In this document: piece by piece, positions 1-4,011 of the stretch
How positions within the stretch are numbered: the first letter of the stretch is position 1
How the letters are laid out: the number at the start of each line of letters is the position of its first letter
Translations under genes and position numbers: made by a program
Assembly (NCBI GenBank): GCA_030628445.1
Contig: DAOVQV010000106.1
Span: 1-6,102, forward strand
DNA: 6,102 bases
Direction of reading: 5' to 3'
Source of the DNA: Phycisphaerae bacterium
Lineage (GTDB): Bacteria; Planctomycetota; Phycisphaerae; SM23-33
Notes under the pieces: model-generated
Database searches by the model: none
Seen by the model: the letters and a program-made list of their open reading frames with translations, nothing else
Told to the model about the DNA's origin: nothing

Positions 1-83
1 ATTGCCGCGGTGTCGGCGTCGGCAAAGTGCATCTTACCGGCCGCGCTGATCTGCACGCTGTCTACAATTGCGGAAGACTTCAT
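1..83 (-). CDS. N-terminal 27 residues of an unidentified protein, cut by the window edge
   Basis: On the minus strand an ATG at 83 opens a frame with no stop through to position 1. It begins MKSSAIVDSVQISAAGKM and continues HFADADTAA. The start is preceded by a GGCAGGG-type ribosome binding site (complement of about 90-96) and by a perfect TATAAT box at a suitable distance, which is the main reason for calling such a short fragment. It lies 61 bp downstream of the glycosyltransferase stop on the same strand, so it could be cotranscribed, but the promoter in the gap suggests at least partly independent expression. No family is recognisable from 27 residues. There is no obvious signal peptide: the N-terminus lacks a hydrophobic core. 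Confidence 0.55.
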   Translation of the reverse strand, partial: MKSSAIVDSVQISAAGKMHFADADTAA

Positions 84-118
84 AGCTGTGCCCTGCCGGG
101 CCACTATCGAAGCCAGGC

Positions 119-148
119 ATTATATCTGTGGTCGCCCTCGTCCATCAA
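119..148 (-). promoter_or_regulatory. Candidate sigma-70 promoter for the gene leaving the left edge
   Basis: Read on the minus strand, TTGATG (complement of 143-148) and a perfect TATAAT (complement of 119-124) are separated by 18 bases. Transcription would begin near 112, giving a leader of about 29 bases before the ATG at 83. The -35 box overlaps the stop codon of the glycosyltransferase. The -10 box is perfect, the -35 matches 4 of 6. Confidence 0.5.
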
Positions 149-1209
149 GCTGACGCCGGTGCAGCAGCGGCCTCGTAGATCTTTGTCAGCCGAGCCCGGA
201 CGGCTTCGACGGTGAAACGGGTCTTGGCTATCTGCTTTGCTGCGGCGCCCAACGAGGACGCAAGCTGGGGTTCTTCGATCAGGCGCAACAAGTTCGCCGC
301 CGCCGTGCGGGGCTGGCCCGGGTCCGATAGCAGGGCGGCCTGTTCGTGCGGGGCGCATTCGGCGATGTCTGCGGTGCGGGAGCCGGCTATGGGAATCCCC
401 GCCGCCATCGCCGCGGCCAGGGTGGCGGGACCGCAGTCCCGCTGGCAGAAGAAAAGCCCCACATCGGCCCCCGCCAGAAGCTCACTGCACCCAAATCGCT
501 GCCCTGTGAACATGATCTCGCCGGGGTAGCCCGTTGCATCGGCAAAGAACCGGACGTGCCGCTCGGCCGGGCCTGCACCGGGGATAAGCAACCGCAAATT
601 CGAATAAACCTGCCTTACGATCGCCCACGCCCATATGGCGGTTTTGTGTCCGGCGTGCAGTCTCATTTCGCCTGGTGCAATTACCGCAATGTGCTCTGGT
701 TCGAGGGCGAGTTGCTCGCGGACCCGCTGCCTTTGTCCGGCCGCATCGTCGCTCATTTGGGCCGGGGGGGGCAGCAGATGAACCATTTCCTTATCAATAC
801 CCGCCGCCACAATTTTCCGCCGAGCGGCCGCCGTTGGAACCGTAAGCTTAAAGGTATGTCTCGCCATCTTTCCTTTTGCCCAATGGATCCACTTGGGAGG
901 GGGCGCACTTGGGGCGGAGTGCACCAACGGAATGTCGCACCGATATGCAAGTGCCCAACCTGCCCGCCCCGCCGCCGGCGACCACGTGTGAATGGCGCTG
1001 GCGTTGTCGGTAAGCGCCAGAAGCTCGCTTGGCGGTACGATCCAAGGCGCGATCGCAGCTCGGATTGCGACGGCCCGGCCCGCAAGCTCCTCGTGTTGGG
1101 GGAGGGTCCCGACGGATGCGATTACGTCGTCTGCCCCCCCCAGCAGCCCAAGCTGATGCAGCATGTCGGCCGGCGTGTTCTTGTCGATTAGGTGCAAAAC
1201 ACCGCTCAT
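145..1209 (-). CDS. GT4-like (group 1) glycosyltransferase, GT-B fold
   Basis: A 354-residue protein starting MSGVLHLIDKN, probably transferring a sugar from a nucleotide-sugar donor to a cell-surface glycan, lipid or protein. The C-terminal half is typical of glycosyl transferase group 1: a Rossmann-like strand (LRLLIPGAGPAERH), an EIMFTGQ strand, a SELLAGADVGLF segment and a TLAAAMAAGIPIAGS donor-site segment, followed by a C-terminal helix ending KIYEAA. The usual EX7E donor motif is degenerate: the first Glu is Asp258 and the second aligns with Ala266. It may use a different donor contact or be weakly active. There is no signal peptide or membrane segment, so it is cytoplasmic. I chose the ATG at 1209; a TTG at 1245 would add 12 residues. 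Ribosome binding sites are weak at both. C8 and G8 runs (1134-1141 and 764-771) lie inside the gene. Acceptor and pathway cannot be read from the sequence. Confidence 0.8.
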   Translation of the reverse strand: MSGVLHLIDKNTPADMLHQLGLLGGADDVIASVGTLPQHEELAGRAVAIRAAIAPWIVPPSELLALTDNASAIHTWSPAAGRAGWALAYRCDIPLVHSAPSAPPPKWIHWAKGKMARHTFKLTVPTAAARRKIVAAGIDKEMVHLLPPPAQMSDDAAGQRQRVREQLALEPEHIAVIAPGEMRLHAGHKTAIWAWAIVRQVYSNLRLLIPGAGPAERHVRFFADATGYPGEIMFTGQRFGCSELLAGADVGLFFCQRDCGPATLAAAMAAGIPIAGSRTADIAECAPHEQAALLSDPGQPRTAAANLLRLIEEPQLASSLGAAAKQIAKTRFTVEAVRARLTKIYEAAAAPASA

Positions 1210-1310
1210 GGTCGGAATCTTACGGGCATGGAGCTTACCGGGCAAGCCTCACCGCCGCACCTGGCGGGCTTCCCGTGCGGATCGGTCCGGCCTCGATTCC
1301 TCGTAGGAAG

Positions 1311-1339
1311 TTGGCAAGGCGAGGTCCTTGTCGTAGAAT
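1311..1339 (+). promoter_or_regulatory. nikR promoter with internal inverted repeat
   Basis: TTGGCA (1311-1316) and TAGAAT (1334-1339) are separated by 17 bases, each matching the sigma-70 consensus at 5 of 6 positions. The spacer contains the inverted repeat CAAGG-N6-CCTTG (1315-1330), where a bound protein would block polymerase; NikR autoregulation is possible but the repeat does not resemble the E. coli nik operator. A second inverted repeat, TTCCT-CGT-AGGAA (1297-1309), sits just upstream of the -35 box. Expected transcription start is near 1346, which almost coincides with the ribosome binding site, so the leader would be very short. Confidence 0.6.
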
Positions 1340-1362
1340 CTCTGTAGAAAGGTATCGTGCCC

Positions 1363-1773
1363 ATGAGCGATCTGAGACGAACGGCATTGGCGATAGACAG
1401 CAAGCTGCTTAAGGAATTCGATTCGTGGATGTCCACTCACGGATACACCAACCGCTCCGAAGCTCTCAGGGATTTGATTCGCGCCGCCTTGGTCCAGGCC
1501 GAGTGGGAAGATCCCAAGGCCGACGTCCTCGCCGTCCTCAGTGTCGTCTACGATCACGCCGCAAGGTCGCTTGCCCAAGAGCTGACCGGCGCCCAGCATG
1601 AAGACCACCAGTCGATCTTATGCTCTCAGCATGTCCACCTCGATCGACACAAGTGCCTGGAAGTGATTCTGCTGCGAGGCGGGGCGGGGCGGCTTCGTCG
1701 TCTGGCTGACAGAATAGTGTCGACGCGCGGGGTTCGTGCGGGCAAGCTGACATTGCTCAGTCGGAATGTCTAG
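1363..1773 (+). CDS. nikR: NikR nickel-responsive transcriptional regulator
   Basis: A cytoplasmic nickel-sensing DNA-binding protein of 136 residues (E. coli NikR has 133). The N-terminal ribbon-helix-helix domain (about residues 1-45) has the strand RTALAID followed by the helices KLLKEFDSWM and NRSEALRDLIRAAL. The C-terminal ACT-like nickel domain aligns without gaps to E. coli NikR around the metal site: His79, His90, His92 and Cys98 match the ligands H76, H87, H89 and C95, inside the blocks AQHEDHQ and HVHLDRHKCLEV. An intact metal site implies a working sensor. The start is ATG 1363, 10 bases after AGAAAGG (1346-1352); a GTG at 1357, 4 bases after the same site, would add two residues. 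No nickel transporter, urease or hydrogenase gene is in view, so its targets lie elsewhere. It has its own promoter and diverges from the glycosyltransferase. Confidence 0.93.
   Translation: MSDLRRTALAIDSKLLKEFDSWMSTHGYTNRSEALRDLIRAALVQAEWEDPKADVLAVLSVVYDHAARSLAQELTGAQHEDHQSILCSQHVHLDRHKCLEVILLRGGAGRLRRLADRIVSTRGVRAGKLTLLSRNV
1749..1770 (+). repeat. Inverted repeat GACATT-N10-AATGTC at the 3' end of nikR
   Basis: A perfect 6-bp inverted repeat with a 10-base loop occupies the last codons of nikR and stops exactly at its TAG. No T run follows, so it is a poor intrinsic terminator. It could be an mRNA-end hairpin, an operator for the next gene, or chance. Confidence 0.3.
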
Positions 1774-1791
1774 GAATATCTAACCCGTCTC

Positions 1792-1820
1792 TGGATGCGG
1801 CAATTCAGAGTAATTACAAT
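1792..1820 (+). promoter_or_regulatory. Weak candidate promoter for the CBM48-like gene
   Basis: TACAAT (1815-1820, 5 of 6) lies 17 bases after TGGATG (1792-1797, about half matching). Transcription would begin near 1827 and give a leader of about 33 bases. The leader holds a short perfect palindrome, GACAA-T-TTGTC (1835-1845), directly in front of the ribosome binding site GAAGGAG (1846-1852). The -35 box is poor, so read-through from nikR across the 86-bp gap is equally possible. Confidence 0.3.
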
Positions 1821-1859
1821 GTGAGCCCTTAATGGACAATTTGTCGAAGGAGCGACTAA

Positions 1860-2135
1860 ATGTTTACTAATGGCCGCAAGAAGGGAACCGTTCGGTTTTC
1901 TATCAACGCCACAGGCGGGGCCAAAAGGGCGCAACTGGTTGGTGATTTCAACGGATGGAACACGCAGACCATGCGGAAGCAAAAGAACGGGGGCTTCGCC
2001 GCCACCGTGTCCCTCCCGGCCGGAAGCTATGAGTACAGGTTCATCCTGGACGGTCAGTGGATGCAGGATCCGGACAACGGCGCCTTGGCGATGAATCCGT
2101 ACGGGGGCTTCAATTCCGTGGCCGTCGTGCAGTAG
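1860..2135 (+). CDS. Stand-alone CBM48 / AMPK-type glycogen-binding (isoamylase N-like) domain protein
   Basis: A 91-residue protein consisting of one carbohydrate-binding beta-sandwich. Family hallmarks are all present: VRFSINATGGAKRAQLVGDFNGWN (residues 11-34), where VGDFNGWN is the signature strand-turn; GGFAATVSLPAGSYEYRFILDGQW (44-67), with the typical GSYEYRF strand; then the DPD acidic turn and a closing GGFNSVAVV strand. Such domains normally sit at the N-terminus of glycogen-branching or debranching enzymes, or in AMPK beta subunits, and bind alpha-glucans. Here no catalytic domain follows, so the protein may target glycogen or serve as a scaffold. There is no signal peptide, so it is cytoplasmic. 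The start is well supported: GAAGGAG lies 7 bases before the ATG. The gene converges on the repressor gene with a 36-bp gap lacking a clear terminator. Confidence 0.85.
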   Translation: MFTNGRKKGTVRFSINATGGAKRAQLVGDFNGWNTQTMRKQKNGGFAATVSLPAGSYEYRFILDGQWMQDPDNGALAMNPYGGFNSVAVVQ

Positions 2136-2171
2136 GCGAAGCAGCCCGCCTCAGCGCAGGGCGAACCCCGC

Positions 2172-2972
2172 TCAACGTCTGGCGACGCGTTCGATGCGGA
2201 ACGCCGCCGGCCAGAGCCCGCTGATCTGCTCGCGCGGATATGTCTCGGCGGGGTATTTGCTGTTCAGCGGTTGAAGCCGAATCGCCTCCTCGTCGTCCTC
2301 GTAGTAACGCTTGAAGTTCGTGCCCCCGTCCTCGGCGAACCGGACGAAGCAATCATCGCCGCTGCGAGGCGGGGTGTTGGGCGAGAAGATGACAATGTCG
2401 CCGGGTTTGTATTTCGGTTCCATCGAATCTCCTACGACCCTCGCCGCGAACGCCTGGGGGTCGTGAAGGTCCGGACAGCGTATGTACTCCTCGGCGATGC
2501 TCGGGGGGTAGTCCAGGTCGGTGAAGTTGTGCGGATATCCCGCAGCGACCTTGTTTATGATTGGCACGAGCACGCCGGCGGCGATGGTATTGACGTTACC
2601 TGCTGCTGGGGGCTCGGAGAGCCGCCTGTAGAGTTCATCGAGGTCCACGCTGCCGGTGGGCTTGCGAGGGCCGCTCGTCAGGAGTTCCTTGAGGATACTG
2701 CGCAGTTTCTGGACCTCCTGTTCGAGCATTTCATGCTCCTGGCGAACGTCAAGCGGTGTACGAGCCAAGTGTGCCAGCCTCATCAGTTCACCCGACCTGA
2801 AGCCCAAAGCCCCCTCCAACCCCCGCAAAACCCTGTCGGTAGGGGGGTTCTTCGTCTTGGCGGTTTCGAGATTTGAAAGGTAAGGTTTGGAGATTCCAAC
2901 TTGAGCTGCGACTTGATCTTGCGTCAAGCCCAGTTCTTCGCGTCGGTTCCGAATGATCTTGCTTAGGCTCAT
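2172..2972 (-). CDS. Phage-type HTH/S24 repressor, self-cleaving LexA/CI-like
   Basis: A 266-residue cytoplasmic repressor. Residues 4-60 form an XRE helix-turn-helix (ELGLTQDQVAAQVGISKPYLSNLE). A probable coiled-coil linker (76-98, LEQEVQKLRSILKELL) follows, and residues about 135-262 form a peptidase S24 domain. The autocleavage parts look intact: an Ala144-Gly145 scissile bond in NKVAAGYP, nucleophile Ser183 in VGDSMEP, and general base Lys221 in NFKRYY. It should therefore cleave itself when stimulated by RecA-DNA filaments, as CI and LexA do, derepressing neighbouring genes after DNA damage. GGAG ends 5 bases before the ATG at 2972. It faces the HTH gene at 3209 across a control region with opposed promoters, the standard lysogeny-switch layout. 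The N-terminal XRE helix-turn-helix and the linker favour a prophage/element repressor over a housekeeping LexA. Confidence 0.92.
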   Translation of the reverse strand: MSLSKIIRNRREELGLTQDQVAAQVGISKPYLSNLETAKTKNPPTDRVLRGLEGALGFRSGELMRLAHLARTPLDVRQEHEMLEQEVQKLRSILKELLTSGPRKPTGSVDLDELYRRLSEPPAAGNVNTIAAGVLVPIINKVAAGYPHNFTDLDYPPSIAEEYIRCPDLHDPQAFAARVVGDSMEPKYKPGDIVIFSPNTPPRSGDDCFVRFAEDGGTNFKRYYEDDEEAIRLQPLNSKYPAETYPREQISGLWPAAFRIERVARR

Positions 2973-3013
2973 GGTTGCTCCGCGGGTCTTCCCCGCCGGC
3001 CCCCAATGGCCAC

Positions 3014-3042
3014 AATGTACCCGCTGAAGTGTCTCCTGGCAA
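3014..3042 (-). promoter_or_regulatory. Candidate promoter of the S24 repressor gene
   Basis: On the minus strand TTGCCA (complement of 3037-3042, 5 of 6) and TACATT (complement of 3014-3019, 4 of 6) are separated by 17 bases. Transcription would begin near 3007 and give a leader of about 35 bases to the ATG at 2972. It points away from the stronger promoter at 3092-3119. Confidence 0.45.
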
Positions 3043-3057
3043 GGAAAATCACGATAA

Positions 3058-3140
3058 AGTTAGCAGATTAGAAAATTTTTTTGGAAATACGTTGACATTG
3101 TCCGTTTTCTAGTTATCATAGTCGCTCAGTAGTTAGCCAT
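3058..3140 (+). repeat. Three AGTTA(G/T)C direct repeats in the repressor control region
   Basis: AGTTAGC occurs at 3058-3064 and 3131-3137, and AGTTATC at 3111-3117. The spacings of 53 and 20 bases are close to 5 and 2 helical turns, so all three lie on about the same DNA face. The middle copy overlaps the -10 box of the rightward promoter. They are candidate operator half-sites for the S24 repressor or the HTH protein. The 7-base repeat is short and chance cannot be excluded. Confidence 0.3.
3092..3119 (+). promoter_or_regulatory. Strong rightward promoter for the HTH gene, with overlapping operator-like palindrome
   Basis: A perfect TTGACA (3092-3097) and TATCAT (3114-3119, 5 of 6) are separated by 16 bases. 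An A/T-rich tract (about 3065-3090) lies directly upstream, as an UP element would. The palindrome GACA-T-TGTC (3094-3102) overlaps the -35 box and is well placed for repression. Transcription should start near 3126 with a leader of about 83 bases before the ATG at 3209. Confidence 0.7.
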
Positions 3141-3170
3141 TGCGAAAACCTGGATGTACAGGTCGCTCAG
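3121..3170 (+). repeat. Direct repeat GTCGCTCAG x2 and inverted repeat ACCTG-N6-CAGGT in the leader
   Basis: The 9-mer GTCGCTCAG occurs at 3121-3129 and 3162-3170, 41 bases apart (about four helical turns). Between them lies ACCTG (3148-3152) with CAGGT (3159-3163), a 16-bp inverted repeat of repressor-operator size that would also form a small hairpin in RNA. All follow the expected transcription start, so they may be operators or leader elements. Confidence 0.35.
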
Positions 3171-3208
3171 GATCACAGCTCTAACCCTCGTTTTCTCGGA
3201 GTGTTACG

Positions 3209-3625
3209 ATGTCCTTCGCCTTGCGGGAGAACATTTGTCGTGCTAGTAGGCTTCCCCGGAACGACCACGTGCTCATGGGACGGGCGGAATTCCTCCGACC
3301 TGAGGATCGGCTGTTGATAGAAGCGGTCCTTGTTCGCGGGCAGCCGACGAAATCGGTCGCGCGGATGATGGGGGTGACCCCGCGGACTGTTCGCCTGCGT
3401 GTGCGGCGGTTGGGTTGCAGGCTGGCGAGTCGTCGGTTTCTCAACGCGGTGAGGACCTTGCGGTACCTCGAGTCGAGGGACGTGGAACTGGCGAGGTTGC
3501 ATTTTTGTGGGGGGATGTCACATCGAGAGTTATCGAGCCAGCTGGGGCTCAGCGTACACAAGGTCCGGCGCCGGCTGGACAAGATCAGCGCTCAGATTGC
3601 GCTGTTCTCTAAGAAGCGTCCGTAG
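3209..3625 (+). CDS. Small DNA-binding protein with two tandem helix-turn-helix motifs
   Basis: A 138-residue basic protein with no close family I can name. Two helix-turn-helix units are visible. The first, residues 33-70, contains GQPTKSVARMMGVTPRTVRLRVRRL. The second, residues 88-127, contains GGMSHRELSSQLGLSVHKVRRRLDKI and resembles sigma-70 region 4 or a resolvase-type HTH. No sigma region 2 or enzymatic domain is present. Its position opposite the S24 repressor, behind a strong and apparently operator-controlled promoter, is that of a Cro- or CII-like early regulator, an inference from layout only. The start is supported by GGAG (3198-3201), 7 bases before the ATG. The 3' end overlaps the convergent ASCH gene by 17 bases. 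Confidence 0.75.
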   Translation: MSFALRENICRASRLPRNDHVLMGRAEFLRPEDRLLIEAVLVRGQPTKSVARMMGVTPRTVRLRVRRLGCRLASRRFLNAVRTLRYLESRDVELARLHFCGGMSHRELSSQLGLSVHKVRRRLDKISAQIALFSKKRP

Positions 3626-3956
3626 CGGGTGCAGGCTCCTCGCCGAGGTAAGTGAAACGAATCTGGTAAAGCTTTCTGCCGTTCGGTGCACCGGGCGAAC
3701 TGACCGGGAGGGACGGATATAGCGTGCGCAGATGTCTGCACAGCTCGCTGACGGTTGCGAACCCGTCGGTGCGTGCGTCGGGTTCCGTAAGCGAGGCGGG
3801 CTGGACAATTCTGACTGAGTCAATTCTAACGAAACCGAGTCCCGGAATCCTGTGAATGGTGTCAACGCGAACCATCGGCCGACGCCAGAAGCGCAGCGTG
3901 GCGCTCTTCTTGCCCGCTCGAATCACCGGAAAGAATCCCTTCTTCATCAGGAGCAT
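3609..3956 (-). CDS. ASCH-domain protein (PUA-like fold), possible modified-nucleoside reader or amidohydrolase
   Basis: A 115-residue single-domain protein. ASCH hallmarks are clear: FFPVIRAGKKSATLR (residues 8-22), a GFVRIDSVRIV strand pair (41-51), LTEPDARTDGF (56-66) and SELCRHLRTLYP (70-81), then a closing YQIRFTYL strand. ASCH proteins are PUA-like nucleic-acid or modified-base binders. In E. coli the ASCH protein YqfB hydrolyses N4-acetylcytidine; aligned from memory, its catalytic Lys21 and Thr24 correspond to Lys17 and Thr20 here, and Glu74 to Asp64. Either an eraser enzyme or a reader is therefore possible. The start is ATG 3956, 8 bases after GAGGA; an upstream in-frame start at 3986 would enter the opposite gene. 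The gene diverges from the ABC-GNAT gene with 5 bp between start codons and converges on the HTH gene with a 17-bp overlap, so each gene's control signals lie in the other's coding DNA. Confidence 0.82.
   Translation of the reverse strand: MLLMKKGFFPVIRAGKKSATLRFWRRPMVRVDTIHRIPGLGFVRIDSVRIVQPASLTEPDARTDGFATVSELCRHLRTLYPSLPVSSPGAPNGRKLYQIRFTYLGEEPAPATDAS
3802..3830 (+). promoter_or_regulatory. Candidate promoter for the ABC-GNAT gene, inside the ASCH gene
   Basis: TGGACA (3802-3807, 5 of 6) and TCTAAC (3825-3830, 4 of 6) are separated by 17 bases, on the strand opposite the ASCH coding sequence. The spacer contains the perfect 11-bp palindrome TGACTGAGTCA (3812-3822), and CAATTCT is repeated on either side of it (3806-3812 and 3821-3827). 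The start would be near 3837, leaving a leader of about 125 bases. The palindrome could be a by-product of codon choice. Confidence 0.35.
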
Positions 3957-4011
3957 CTGGTATGTCCTCTGTTGCAAGTAACCCAAAGTGGCGACCGACA
4001 GTCAACGCGAA
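3861..4011. repeat. 11-bp direct repeat GTCAACGCGAA flanking the divergent start codons
   Basis: GTCAACGCGAA occurs at 3861-3871 and again at 4001-4011, exactly 140 bases apart, on either side of the ASCH/ABC-GNAT start pair (3956/3962). One copy is in each coding sequence. The right copy includes TTGAC on the minus strand, a possible -35 element for ASCH. A shared operator is possible. Confidence 0.35.

Noticed and set aside
346..1191. A 281-residue open frame on the plus strand
   Set aside because: It is antisense to the glycosyltransferase, has no recognisable domain or ribosome binding site, and is rich in Arg, Gly and Pro, as expected of a GC-rich shadow frame.
2136..2171. Terminator between the convergent CBM48-like and repressor genes
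   Set aside because: Only a weak 4-bp GCCC/GGGC pairing is present (about 2144-2162), with no T run on either strand.
2271..2876. A 201-residue plus-strand open frame
   Set aside because: It lies entirely antisense to the S24 repressor, whose motifs are unambiguous, and shows no domain.
2172..2972. Housekeeping LexA
   Set aside because: The N-terminal domain is an XRE-type HTH, a coiled-coil linker is present, and the gene faces a phage-like switch; all fit a prophage repressor better.
1748..3100. Shared 8-mer TGACATTG at the nikR end (1748-1755) and the HTH promoter (3093-3100)
   Set aside because: The match does not extend and the two sites have different symmetry, so coincidence is likely.
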